A DNA stretch of 45,139 nucleotides from Paludibacter sp. GTDB taxonomy: Bacteria; Bacteroidota; Bacteroidia; Bacteroidales; Paludibacteraceae. The DNA lies in NCBI GenBank assembly GCA_029973975.1, contig JARKQF010000216.1, positions 1 through 45,139 on the forward strand. The letters are read 5' to 3'. The position numbers and the translations under genes are program-made. Below are positions 16,090 through 24,118 of the stretch, piece by piece. The notes beneath the pieces were generated by a model, which was not told where the DNA came from, made no database searches, and was given only the letters and a program-made list of their open reading frames with translations. Each line of letters opens with the position of its first letter. Positions within the stretch are counted from its first letter, which is position 1.

Positions 16090-16504
16090 TGTCAGTTAGT
16101 TTCACGAGTGCATACCCATTAAAAAAACCTAAAACGCATTCCCATAAAACTAATATTTGTTAATAATTGATTTTATTTATTAAAAACTGATTTAAGTTAC
16201 AAGCTAACAATCAGACAATTAATATTAATTACTTGTTCACATTTACCTTTCGCAACAATTTTATTAAAATCTTATTGTAAAACATACAAATAATTATGCA
16301 TAATATTGCAGTGTATCGTTTTTTATACACAGAAGGATTGCACAAATATCAAAAAAATCACATTCTTTAAAGAATGATCCGAAAGATGTTTGTACAGACA
16401 GAAACTTAGTTCTCTCAATTATTATTTTAGGACATTCCATATTGGGAAACGACAAATAGTTTATTAAATAATCAAAATCTCGTTAATCTTTAAAAAAGTA
16501 TTTT
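16090..16504. other. Gene-poor A/T-rich intergenic region
   Basis: About 415 bp before the small outer-membrane protein gene, after the repeat-rich stretch behind rplS. No ORF, tRNA or convincing promoter is visible. The only clear structure is the 16-bp palindrome at 16361-16376. A long leader or a small RNA could be here, but the sequence does not show it. Confidence 0.6.
16361..16376. repeat. Perfect 16-bp palindrome
   Basis: CATTCTTTAAAGAATG, fully self-complementary with no spacer, 129 bp upstream of the gene at 16505. It could be an operator for a dimeric regulator. No second copy was noticed nearby. Confidence 0.6.
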
Positions 16505-16978
16505 ATGAAACGAACACTTATCGTAATCTTCGTGTCAGTGGTTTACATGACAATCAATGCTCAAACACAACAGCCACAACAAATGAATGAGTCAAGCAAT
16601 GAAGGGCGGGCAAGCCTGAGTGTCGGGATTTTAAACGGTGGTGGTGGTTTAGTTGGGGCCGATTTTGAAGCCTTGTTATCCAATCGCGTGGGACTTCAAC
16701 TGGGCGCCGGTTGGGTCAGCTATAGCGTTGGGTTGAATTACCATCTTAAACCCGGTATTCGAAGTTCTTTTCTTTCATTGTCATATTGGCATCAGGGATT
16801 AGGAGAGGGTTTCGCCCAAAGTTTGGTAGGTCCAAGCTACGTATTTCGGGGTAAAAAATGGTTTACGGCTCAAATCGGGTTAGGATACGTACTCGACCGT
16901 GGTCCGGCTTTTTCCGCCACAATGGAACAAACACCGGTTATACTGACTTATTCAATCGGGGCTTATTTTGTACTATGA
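16505..16978 (+). CDS. Small exported outer-membrane beta-barrel-like protein, unknown function
   Basis: 157 residues with a signal peptide (MKRTLIVIFVSVVYMTINA, cleavage near residue 19-20). The mature part has alternating short strands rich in Gly and aromatics (VGLQLGAGWVSYSVGLNYHL, WFTAQIGLGYVLDRG) and ends LTYSIGAYFVL. This is the pattern of small eight-stranded outer-membrane barrels. I do not recognise a named family. It is monocistronic: no partner within 100 bp on the same strand, and a hairpin follows its stop. The long upstream region suggests its own regulation. Confidence 0.7.
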   Translation: MKRTLIVIFVSVVYMTINAQTQQPQQMNESSNEGRASLSVGILNGGGGLVGADFEALLSNRVGLQLGAGWVSYSVGLNYHLKPGIRSSFLSLSYWHQGLGEGFAQSLVGPSYVFRGKKWFTAQIGLGYVLDRGPAFSATMEQTPVILTYSIGAYFVL

Positions 16979-16987
16979 TTCGGATAA

Positions 16988-17022
16988 CACTATGTGACAC
17001 CCTTCATGGGTGCCACATAGTG
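16988..17022. terminator. Long hairpin after the small outer-membrane protein gene
   Basis: CACTATGTG-A-CACCC (16988-17002), loop TTCAT, GGGTG-C-CACATAGTG (17008-17022): a 15-position stem with one A/C mismatch. It lies 10 bp past the stop at 16978, between convergent genes. There is no T run, so it is a weak intrinsic terminator candidate; it may be a dispersed palindrome or a transcript 3'-end stabiliser instead. Confidence 0.55.
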
Positions 17023-17088
17023 CCAAAACATTATCGTTATCCCCACAATGAAGACACATTGAGCAAAATCATCTGAATCAAACCTTAT

Positions 17089-18054
17089 TCAATATTTTGA
17101 TAATACGGCACTACTAACCGAGAGCCTATGATGATAAATATGTGAAAAATTTATTTTTTCACCTCCATCTGTAATAAATGCAGTATATGAAGACATTATT
17201 CCGGAAAAATATATTTCATTTCCGTTGCCAACTACAGTCCATGTACCTGCACTTTGCAAATCAGAACTTGACCAATAACTCCTGCCTATATATTCGTTGT
17301 AAAAAGCATCAAAGTCAATTTGTTTCAATTCTCCATCAAAACTAATAATATATTTGTCACCTTGAAACCTTAGATAGATTGTATTCTGATTCGAATCAGT
17401 ATATTTGTAATGTTCATATTCAACAATATTCAGAGCCATCGCCCCCGTATATTGCCATTTATAAGTAAAATCTTCAGGCTTTTTGGTTGTTATAAGATTG
17501 CTCAACAGATACATCACATTCCAGCCTTTCTTAAGATCAACATCATATTCCAAATAATTTTTGGCTCCGATAGAATTATAGCCTTTCAGTTTTCCTCTGA
17601 TGGAGAAATCCCTGTCGGCATATACATAACTGCAATTTTTAAAGGAACTACTCTCTGATATGCAACGAAATTCATAAAGACTTGTATTATTCTGTTTGTT
17701 GTATGCAAAAAATCTTACTTCGGTAAATTTTGCATTCTTATCACTAATCAACCTGAAAAACGGTTTTGAATCTTCACTTAGTTCATCTGCTGATACCAAC
17801 ATATTGTCTGGGATGACAGCTGGCAAGGTTAGTTTAAATCCCCCATTTTTATACTCTGTCATAAACACATCAAACTCAACATCACCATAATCTATTACGG
17901 CTTTTACGTGCGAAACAAAAGTATTATATCTGCTTCCATTTTCAACAACTGCATTTATCGTATGTGAATCAGGAAGGTTTATGTCTTCATTTTCACAGGA
18001 TATTAAAGTTAACAAACTTATCAGGACAAGTACAGCGAGTGTATGCGTTTTCAT
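17089..18054 (-). CDS. Lipoprotein of unknown function
   Basis: 321 residues with a lipoprotein signal peptide (lipobox LISC, C20) followed by ENEDINLPD, the acidic +2 region often seen on surface-exported Bacteroidota lipoproteins. The first 150 residues look beta-rich, with a repeated mix of Tyr, Asp and Ser. Later segments KKGWNVMYLLSN, TIYLRFQGDKYIISFDGE and GTWTVVGNGNEIYFSG resemble the beta-sandwich lipocalin-like or DUF-type folds of Bacteroidota surface proteins, but I cannot name one. It stands alone, convergent to the gene at 16505. A TAATTTTG -7 element lies 41 bp upstream. Confidence 0.75.
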   Translation of the reverse strand: MKTHTLAVLVLISLLTLISCENEDINLPDSHTINAVVENGSRYNTFVSHVKAVIDYGDVEFDVFMTEYKNGGFKLTLPAVIPDNMLVSADELSEDSKPFFRLISDKNAKFTEVRFFAYNKQNNTSLYEFRCISESSSFKNCSYVYADRDFSIRGKLKGYNSIGAKNYLEYDVDLKKGWNVMYLLSNLITTKKPEDFTYKWQYTGAMALNIVEYEHYKYTDSNQNTIYLRFQGDKYIISFDGELKQIDFDAFYNEYIGRSYWSSSDLQSAGTWTVVGNGNEIYFSGIMSSYTAFITDGGEKINFSHIYHHRLSVSSAVLSKY

Positions 18055-18094
18055 TTTTTATAATATTAAATGTATTTATAAGGCCTTAGAGTCA

Positions 18095-18102
18095 CAAAAT
18101 TA
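18095..18102 (-). promoter_or_regulatory. -7 element before the 321-residue lipoprotein
   Basis: TAATTTTG on the minus strand, 41 bp before the ATG at 18054. The same octamer forms the -7 of gntR and susC, but here there is no TTGGT/ACCAA palindrome around it and no clear -33. Confidence 0.45.
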
Positions 18103-18205
18103 ATTATTTTTTTGAGATTGCATTGCTTGTGAATTAAATTATATTATTCATCAGGGAAAATCCTTTATTCGTCGATTATTTCTTGGATAAAATTGCCTAA
18201 GACCA

Positions 18206-18213
18206 TACCTTTG
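18206..18213 (+). promoter_or_regulatory. Promoter -7 element of the LiaF-like gene
   Basis: TACCTTTG, the ideal Bacteroidota -7, 25 bp before the ATG at 18239. A possible -33 TTG (18183-18185) lies 20 bp upstream of it. Confidence 0.65.
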
Positions 18214-18238
18214 TCACAAAAAATTAAAATCGATAAGA

Positions 18239-19015
18239 ATGGAAACATTAACAAACAACACAGGTTATCCGCATCGTTTTCGCGGATTGGGTTTCGGGGT
18301 ACTATTAATATTGATAGGAGCCGTATTACTCGGAATCAATTTTGGGTTCATTCCGCAAGCTTATAAAAGTATCATTTTCTCCTGGCCATCTGTCGTTATC
18401 CTGATTGGATTGTGCCACTTCCGGAAAAAGCATCAGTTTGCATGGGGAACTGTTTGGGTTATCGTAGGGGCATTTTTCCTTATGCCGAAAATATTCAGAG
18501 CTTTTCCCGAAACATTCCCGGGCATCGGAGATAATTTTGCCGCTGTCTACTGGCCATTGCTGCTGATTTGCGCCGGTCTGATTCTCATTACCTTTCGTTT
18601 TCTGGCTCCGAAAAAAGACTGGTCCGATTACTGGAAAAACAAAACGCATCACTATCATCAAAAATCTACTGGTAACTTATCATCCGGTTTCGAAAAAAAC
18701 ACTATTTTTGGAAGCGGAGAGCATATCATATTAGACGAAGTGTTTAAGGGTGGAGAAATGAACGCGATTTTCGGGGGAGCAACACTTGACCTGCGCCGGA
18801 CTACACTGCCGGAAGGCGATACTTACCTGGAGGTCAATGCGATTTTCGGAGGAATTACCCTATATATTCCGGGCGACTGGACAGTTGTTTCTCAGTTAGA
18901 TGCCATCTTCGGAGGTTTTGATGACAAACGCAGAATCATTGAGCCGGTAGACAAAACGCGCAGGCTGATTGTGAAAGGATCCTGCATATTCGGTGGTGGA
19001 GAAATCGTTGGTTAA
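18239..19015 (+). CDS. LiaF-like four-TM membrane protein, envelope-stress type
   Basis: 258 residues. Four membrane segments: about 17-37, 45-61, 68-85 and 102-122. A linker follows, then a soluble C-terminal domain (150-258) with five IFG motifs at 156, 177, 202, 223 and 250. Spacing of 21-27 residues suggests a small beta-helix of stacked turns, as in the LiaF/YvqF C-terminal family (DUF2154-like). In Firmicutes LiaF inhibits a cell-wall stress two-component system. The next gene, 31 bp downstream, encodes a membrane LytTR regulator, so the two probably form a sensor/response unit in one transcript. What it senses is not known from sequence. Confidence 0.85.
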   Translation: METLTNNTGYPHRFRGLGFGVLLILIGAVLLGINFGFIPQAYKSIIFSWPSVVILIGLCHFRKKHQFAWGTVWVIVGAFFLMPKIFRAFPETFPGIGDNFAAVYWPLLLICAGLILITFRFLAPKKDWSDYWKNKTHHYHQKSTGNLSSGFEKNTIFGSGEHIILDEVFKGGEMNAIFGGATLDLRRTTLPEGDTYLEVNAIFGGITLYIPGDWTVVSQLDAIFGGFDDKRRIIEPVDKTRRLIVKGSCIFGGGEIVG

Positions 19016-19046
19016 CCTTTTCTTTTTATAACTAATCCATCAACAG

Positions 19047-19868
19047 ATGTTATTAGACGTCATCAAAAATAAATTAAGGCTTATTCTCTTTGGTCTGGCA
19101 GGGTTTGCTGTATTGCAGACTTTGTCACTCCATACACTTGTCACACCCTTGCCTTTCTTTATCCTCTTATTAGACACATTCATTTACTGCATCTTGTACT
19201 TTGTTATCGCAGTTCCCTTGCTGAATGTAATCCGGTTCGGGAATATGAATGTGCTGCAACTTCCCGTCAGGGTCGTAAATTATGTCGCGCTCGGAGTTGT
19301 CACGCTCGGACTTACCATCGGCATTGGATATTTTATAGAGTTTCTGTTTTTTAAAGAAGATTATCGCACTATTTTTTATGCCCTGATTCCGGTACGTTTC
19401 TTTTCATCTGTACTGGCTTACCTGCTGATCCTGCTGCTTTGCCTGAAATATGAAAAAGAACAGGACAAAAACGATGAAGAAAAAAATGACAGTAACGAAG
19501 AACCCGAAAACAACCGGACTGAACCAAACAACACACCGCTAATCGAAAGGATTGCTGTTAAATCGGGCACTAAAATACATGTCGTCCCGATTGCTGAGGT
19601 TATCTGTCTGATTGCTGACGGAGATTATGTGCAGGTGGTCACTGAAAAAGGTAAATTTCTGAAAGAACAAACGATGAAATATTTCGAAACACACCTCCCT
19701 GAAAATCAGTTTATCCGCGTGCACCGTTCCTGCATCGTCAATGTCGAAGCCATCTCCCGTATCGAATTGTACGAAAAACAAAGTCAGCAACTGATGCTGA
19801 AAAACGGCGATAAAATAAAGGTCAGCCAGGCGGGGTATAAGCTGTTGAGAGAGAAACTAAGTCTATAA
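19047..19868 (+). CDS. Membrane-anchored LytTR family transcription regulator
   Basis: 273 residues. Four hydrophobic segments in the first 135 residues (starts near 11, 35, 78, 107), a charged Glu/Asn-rich linker (about 138-168), and a C-terminal LytTR DNA-binding domain (about 172-273). LytTR hallmarks: EVICLIADGDYVQVVT, the conserved FIRVHRSCIVNVEAISRIE and LKNGDKIKVSQAGYKLLRE. There is no receiver domain, so activity must be controlled through the membrane part or by the LiaF-like partner encoded 31 bp upstream. It is the last gene of the pair; a 23-bp inverted repeat starts at its stop codon. Confidence 0.9.
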   Translation: MLLDVIKNKLRLILFGLAGFAVLQTLSLHTLVTPLPFFILLLDTFIYCILYFVIAVPLLNVIRFGNMNVLQLPVRVVNYVALGVVTLGLTIGIGYFIEFLFFKEDYRTIFYALIPVRFFSSVLAYLLILLLCLKYEKEQDKNDEEKNDSNEEPENNRTEPNNTPLIERIAVKSGTKIHVVPIAEVICLIADGDYVQVVTEKGKFLKEQTMKYFETHLPENQFIRVHRSCIVNVEAISRIELYEKQSQQLMLKNGDKIKVSQAGYKLLREKLSL

Positions 19869-19941
19869 CTGAAAGCGGAAAACGGAAAACGAAAAGCCGA
19901 TTGGTTGTGCGAAATTCATTTTCCGCTTTCCGCTTTCAGTT
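19867..19941. repeat. 23-bp inverted repeat between the LytTR gene and bipA
   Basis: Left arm 19867-19889 and right arm 19919-19941 are complementary over 23 bp with one mismatch, around a 29-nt loop. The left arm starts on the LytTR stop codon. It likely ends that transcript, and it lies just upstream of the bipA -7 element. The composition (repeats of CGGAAAA) resembles the sequence at 16031-16055. Confidence 0.75.
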
Positions 19942-19956
19942 TTCCGCTTTTTTCAC

Positions 19957-19964
19957 TATCTTTG
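19957..19964 (+). promoter_or_regulatory. bipA promoter -7 element
   Basis: TATCTTTG, 25 bp before the ATG at 19989. It lies inside the longer open frame beginning at 19905, which argues that the longer start is not used. Confidence 0.65.
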
Positions 19965-19988
19965 CGCCCTCAAAAAAGAATGTGTTAC

Positions 19989-21788
19989 ATGCAGAAAATC
20001 AGAAATATCGCCATCATTGCTCACGTTGACCACGGAAAAACTACCCTGGTAGATAAAATGCTGCTGGCCGGCAACCTGTTCCGCGATAATCAAACGACAG
20101 GCGAATTGATTATGGATAACAACGATTTGGAACGTGAGAGGGGTATTACCATCCTTGCGAAGAACGTTTCGATCGATTATCTGGGCTATAAAATAAATAT
20201 CATCGACACCCCGGGTCACGCCGATTTTGGCGGGGAAGTAGAACGGGTGCTGAACATGGCCGATGGCGTATTGTTGCTGGTGGATGCTTTCGAAGGTCCG
20301 ATGCCGCAAACCCGGTTCGTACTTCAAAAAGCGTTGCAAATAGGACTCACACCCATCGTGGTCGTAAATAAGGTTGACAAACCGAACTGTCGCCCCGATG
20401 AAGTGCATGAAATGGTTTTCGACCTCATGTACCACCTGGATGCCACTGAAGAACAATTAAACTTTCATACCATTTACGGCTCAGCCAAGAATAACTGGAT
20501 GGCGGAAGATTGGAAAACCCCTTCCGGCAGCATTCAACCCTTGCTCGACGCTATCATCAAATACATTCCTGCTCCTGAATTCATAGAAGGAACACCACAG
20601 ATGCTGATTACGTCGCTGGATTATTCCAATTACGTGGGACGTATCGCTGTGGGACGTATTCATCGCGGCATACTCCGTGAAAACATGGATGTAAGCCTGG
20701 TGAAACGTGACGGATCAGTCATCAAATCAAGAATTAAAGAACTGCATACTTTCACCGGTCTTGGCCGTACGAAAACTACCGAGGTTAAATCGGGAGACAT
20801 CTGTGCACTGGTTGGTATCGATGGTTTTGAAATCGGGGATTCAATCTGCGACATCCAAAATCCGGAACCGCTGAAACCTATCGCAATTGACGAACCTACG
20901 ATGAGCATGGTGTTTACCATCAACGACTCTCCTTTCTTCGGAAAGGAAGGAAAGCTCGTTACTTCCCGGCACATCCACGACCGGTTGATAAAAGAACTCG
21001 ATAAAAACCTGGCATTGCGCGTTGAAAAAAACCTGAATGCCGATGTATGGACTGTATATGGACGTGGAGTGTTACATTTATCAATTCTCATCGAAACCAT
21101 GCGCCGCGAAGGCTATGAATTGCAGGTAGGTCAGCCACAAGTTATCTTCAAAGAAATTAATGGGGTTAAATGCGAACCGGTCGAACAGCTTTCCATCAAC
21201 CTGCCCGAAGAAAGCTCCGGTAAAATCATCGAAATGGTAGCCATGAGAAAAGGTGAAATGATCAGCATGGAAATCAAAAACGACCGTGTACAGCTGGAGT
21301 TTTACATTCCTTCCCGTGGCATCATCGGATTAAGAAACAACGTACTGACTGCTTCCGCAGGCGAAGCCATCATGTCGCACCGTTTTGTTGAATATCAACC
21401 CTATAAAGGAGATATAGAGAAAAGAATTAACGGCTCCATCATCGCGATGGAAAGCGGTACTGCATACGCTTATGCACTCGACAAACTGCAGGAACGCGGT
21501 AAATTTTTCATCCATCCGCAGGATAATATCTATGCTGGCCAGGTAGTAGGTGAAAGTTCGAAGGAAGGTGATATGGTGGTGAACGTAACCAAATCGAAAA
21601 AACTCACCAACATGCGCGCTTCGGGCGCCGACGACAAAGCCAAGCTGGCCCCACCGATTATTTTCAGCCTCGAAGAAGCTCTGGAGTATATCAAGGAAGA
21701 TGAATATGTGGAAATAACACCTTCGAGCATCAGGCTCAGGAAGATATTGTTAGACGAGAACGACAGAAAAAGAATGTCGAAAAAATAA
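19989..21788 (+). CDS. typA: Ribosome-associated GTPase BipA/TypA
   Basis: 599 residues from [19 protein letters not shown], the normal start of the family (usually about 600-615). ATGs at 19905 and 19980 in the same frame are rejected: the first precedes the promoter element at 19957-19964, and the second adds three extra residues. GTPase motifs: AHVDHGKTT (G1), RGITI (G2), DTPGHADF (G3) and NKVD (G4). EF-G-like domains III and V follow, then the BipA-specific C-terminal domain ending [16 protein letters not shown] and a basic tail. It binds ribosomes and helps assembly and stress adaptation. It is likely transcribed from its own promoter. Confidence 0.96.
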   Translation: MQKIRNIAIIAHVDHGKTTLVDKMLLAGNLFRDNQTTGELIMDNNDLERERGITILAKNVSIDYLGYKINIIDTPGHADFGGEVERVLNMADGVLLLVDAFEGPMPQTRFVLQKALQIGLTPIVVVNKVDKPNCRPDEVHEMVFDLMYHLDATEEQLNFHTIYGSAKNNWMAEDWKTPSGSIQPLLDAIIKYIPAPEFIEGTPQMLITSLDYSNYVGRIAVGRIHRGILRENMDVSLVKRDGSVIKSRIKELHTFTGLGRTKTTEVKSGDICALVGIDGFEIGDSICDIQNPEPLKPIAIDEPTMSMVFTINDSPFFGKEGKLVTSRHIHDRLIKELDKNLALRVEKNLNADVWTVYGRGVLHLSILIETMRREGYELQVGQPQVIFKEINGVKCEPVEQLSINLPEESSGKIIEMVAMRKGEMISMEIKNDRVQLEFYIPSRGIIGLRNNVLTASAGEAIMSHRFVEYQPYKGDIEKRINGSIIAMESGTAYAYALDKLQERGKFFIHPQDNIYAGQVVGESSKEGDMVVNVTKSKKLTNMRASGADDKAKLAPPIIFSLEEALEYIKEDEYVEITPSSIRLRKILLDENDRKRMSKK

Positions 21789-21803
21789 TTTGTAAAAAAT
21801 TTG

Positions 21804-21811
21804 TATCTTTG
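21804..21811 (+). promoter_or_regulatory. tig promoter -7 element
   Basis: TATCTTTG, 16 bp past the bipA stop. The predicted start leaves a leader of about 105 nt that contains the palindromic element at 21855-21888. No strong -33 seen. Confidence 0.55.
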
Positions 21812-21854
21812 CAGGCCGTTAAATAAACGGAAAAAACAGCCATGTGAAAATGTT

Positions 21855-21888
21855 GAGGAGATTGCTTCGTCGCTTTGCTCCTCGCAAT
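21855..21888. repeat. Dispersed repeat element GAGGAGATTGC...CTCCTCGCAAT in the tig leader
   Basis: GAGGAG (21855-21860) pairs with CTCCTC (21878-21883), and ATTGC (21861-21865) pairs with GCAAT (21884-21888). The two pairings cross, so they are either exclusive or form a pseudoknot. This word is one I recognise as a common dispersed intergenic repeat in Bacteroidota and other bacteria; its antisense reading gives the familiar spurious peptide VIARSKATKQS. Confidence 0.8.
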
Positions 21889-21925
21889 GACAGAAAATAA
21901 AAAACAAATCGCATAAATAATAACA

Positions 21926-23275
21926 ATGAACATCGTCAGAAAAGACATCGACAGCTCGAATGCAACCATTACCATCAGCATTGAGAAAGCAGATTACTCA
22001 GAGAAAGTTGAAAAAACATTGCGTGATTATCGCAAAAAAGCAAATATCCCGGGTTTCCGTCCGGGCATGGTTCCACTCGGATTATTGAAAAAAATGTACG
22101 GAAAATCAATTCTGGCAGAAGAGATTAACAAAATTCTGTCGGACGAACTGTACAAATATATTCAGGATAACAGCATTAATTTATTGGGCGAACCCCTTCC
22201 GAATGAAACTGAGCAGAAAGACATTGACTTCAGCACACAGGAAGACTTCGAGTTCGTATTCGACCTTGGATTGGCACCTGAATTTGAAGTTGAACTGAAC
22301 AAAAAGGATAAAGTAAAATACTATCAGATTACACCGAGCGAAGAAATGATTAATAACCAGATCAAATCTTACACCGGTCGCTATGGCAAATATGTGCAGG
22401 AAGAGTCGGTTGAGGAAAAAGACATGGTAAAAGGCGTTCTGACGGAATTAACCGAAGGCAAGGTAAAAGAAAGTGGTATTCAGGTACAGGATGCAGTTTT
22501 AACTCCTGCCTACATGAAGGATGAAGCCAGCAAGGCTTTGTTTGCCGGCGCTAAAGTGGGCGATACAATTACTTTCAACCCGAAAACAGCTTTCGAAAAC
22601 GAAGCTGAAATTTCTTCGCTATTGAAAATTTCAAAAGAAGAGGTTGCTGAGGTGACTGCTGATTTTCAGTTTATCATCGAAAGCATCACCCGTTACCACG
22701 AAGCGGAAATCGATCAGGATTTGTTCGACAAAGTTTATGGTGAAGGCGTTGTAAAGTCAGCAGAAGAATTTACCGAAAAAATCAAGGCCAATATTCAGGA
22801 AACACTAGCTCAGGACAGCGAATATAAATTCGGTATCGATGCCCGTGAGGTATTGGTAAAAAAATATGATGATCTCGCTTTCCCGGATACTTTCCTGAAA
22901 CGCTGGCTGATGGCTACCAATAAAAATCTGACAGCAGAAACGCTGGAAACCGATTATCCGAAAATGATTGCTGACCTTAAATGGCAGTTAATTAAAGATA
23001 AAATTGCTAAATCAAACGATATCAAAGTTGAGAAGGATGACGTGGAAGACTTCGGTCGTAAAATTGCCCGTTCCCAGTTTGCCCAGTATGGTATGATTGG
23101 TATGGACGATGCCATCCTCGACAACTATGTGAAAGATATGCTCAAAAAAGAAGAAACACTCAAGAACATCATCGACAAAGTTGCTGAAAATAAGGTACTC
23201 GACATCATTAAAAATGCAGTTAAAGTTGATACTAAAGAGGTTTCGATAGAGGAATTTAATAAGATGTTTGAATAA
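21926..23275 (+). CDS. tig: Trigger factor chaperone
   Basis: 449 residues. The ribosome-binding N-terminal domain carries the signature GFRPGMVP (the usual GFRxGxxP) followed by LLKKMYG near residues 43-60. A central segment and a long helical C-terminal chaperone domain follow (DLFDKVYGEG onward). The middle PPIase-like domain is poorly conserved, as is common in Bacteroidota. It binds nascent chains at the ribosome exit. It precedes clpP-clpX, the same order as in many bacteria, but a 162-bp gap with a 20-bp inverted repeat separates them. Its promoter lies just after bipA, with a repeat element in the leader. Confidence 0.95.
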   Translation: MNIVRKDIDSSNATITISIEKADYSEKVEKTLRDYRKKANIPGFRPGMVPLGLLKKMYGKSILAEEINKILSDELYKYIQDNSINLLGEPLPNETEQKDIDFSTQEDFEFVFDLGLAPEFEVELNKKDKVKYYQITPSEEMINNQIKSYTGRYGKYVQEESVEEKDMVKGVLTELTEGKVKESGIQVQDAVLTPAYMKDEASKALFAGAKVGDTITFNPKTAFENEAEISSLLKISKEEVAEVTADFQFIIESITRYHEAEIDQDLFDKVYGEGVVKSAEEFTEKIKANIQETLAQDSEYKFGIDAREVLVKKYDDLAFPDTFLKRWLMATNKNLTAETLETDYPKMIADLKWQLIKDKIAKSNDIKVEKDDVEDFGRKIARSQFAQYGMIGMDDAILDNYVKDMLKKEETLKNIIDKVAENKVLDIIKNAVKVDTKEVSIEEFNKMFE

Positions 23276-23288
23276 AACATCCATTTAG

Positions 23289-23416
23289 AACCACAAAAGG
23301 CACAAAAGTTTATCAAAAGGGATCACAAAAGCTAATATTGATATCAACATCAGATATCAACAAAAATGCTTACTTTTGTGTTTTCTCACATAAAATCTTT
23401 TGTGCCTTTTGTGGTT
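23289..23416. repeat. 20-bp perfect inverted repeat between tig and clpP
   Basis: Left arm 23289-23308 (AACCACAAAAGGCACAAAAG) and right arm 23397-23416 are exact reverse complements around an 88-nt spacer, which holds further CACAAAAG words and a GATATC-rich core. As RNA it would form a stem-loop after tig. A -7-like TACTTTTG (23371-23378) inside the spacer could start clpP transcription. Confidence 0.85.
23371..23378 (+). promoter_or_regulatory. Possible clpP -7 element
   Basis: TACTTTTG, 59 bp before the clpP ATG, within the spacer of the inverted repeat. It fits TAnnTTTG, but the surrounding CACAAAAG repeats make chance matches likely and no -33 is visible. Confidence 0.35.
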
Positions 23417-23437
23417 TAATTTTTTAATTAGATAATT

Positions 23438-24118
23438 ATGAATCAAAACGAATTTCACAAATACGCCACCAAACATCTCGGGATGAATGGGTTGGCTTTA
23501 GAAAAATACATAGGTATCACCAGCAGTTATATTTCTCCTTCTATTCTGGAAGAAAGACAACTGAATGTAACCCAGATGGATGTGTTTTCACGCTTGATGA
23601 TGGATCGCATCATCTTTTTGGGAACACAAATCGACGACTACACCGCCAACGTAATTCAGGCGCAGTTGCTGTTCCTGGATTCTTCTGATCCGGGAAAAGA
23701 CATCTCGATTTACCTGAACTCTCCCGGTGGTTCGGTTTACGCCGGACTTGGAATTTATGACACGATGCAGTTTATCGGCTCAGATGTAGCAACGATTTGT
23801 ACCGGCATGGCTGCTTCTATGGCCGCCGTGTTACTGGTTGCCGGAACAAAAAACAAACGTTCTGCGTTGAGACATTCCCGCGTAATGATTCATCAGCCCA
23901 TGGGTGGAGCTCAGGGACAGGCTTCTGATATTGAAATTACTGCCCGCGAAATCCAGAAACTGAAAAAAGAACTTTATGGTATCATTGCCGATCATTCGGG
24001 AAATCCTTTTGAAAGAATTGAAAAAGATTCGGATCGGGATTATTGGATGACTTCTCAGGAAGCCCTTGAGTATGGTATGATCGACAGGGTTTTAATTAAC
24101 GACAAGAAGGTTAAATAA
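23438..24118 (+). CDS. clpP: ATP-dependent Clp protease proteolytic subunit
   Basis: 226 residues. The catalytic Ser is S127 in GMAASMAA, His is H152 in HSRVMIHQP, and Asp is probably D201 in SDRDYW, giving the same Ser-His spacing (25) as E. coli ClpP. The N-terminal 35-40 residues are longer than average and include a likely propeptide. It forms the tetradecameric protease chamber used by ClpX. The stop codon overlaps the clpX start by one base (TAATG), so the two are translationally coupled. Confidence 0.97.
   Translation: MNQNEFHKYATKHLGMNGLALEKYIGITSSYISPSILEERQLNVTQMDVFSRLMMDRIIFLGTQIDDYTANVIQAQLLFLDSSDPGKDISIYLNSPGGSVYAGLGIYDTMQFIGSDVATICTGMAASMAAVLLVAGTKNKRSALRHSRVMIHQPMGGAQGQASDIEITAREIQKLKKELYGIIADHSGNPFERIEKDSDRDYWMTSQEALEYGMIDRVLINDKKVK

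Noticed and set aside
19905..19988. N-terminal extension of bipA from the ATG at 19905
   Set aside because: It contains the promoter -7 element and the right arm of an inverted repeat, and adds 28 residues not found in the family.
21530..21907. Minus-strand frames containing VIARSKATKQS or CEEQSDEAIS
   Set aside because: These peptides are the well-known spurious translation of the dispersed repeat at 21855-21888, and the frames overlap bipA.
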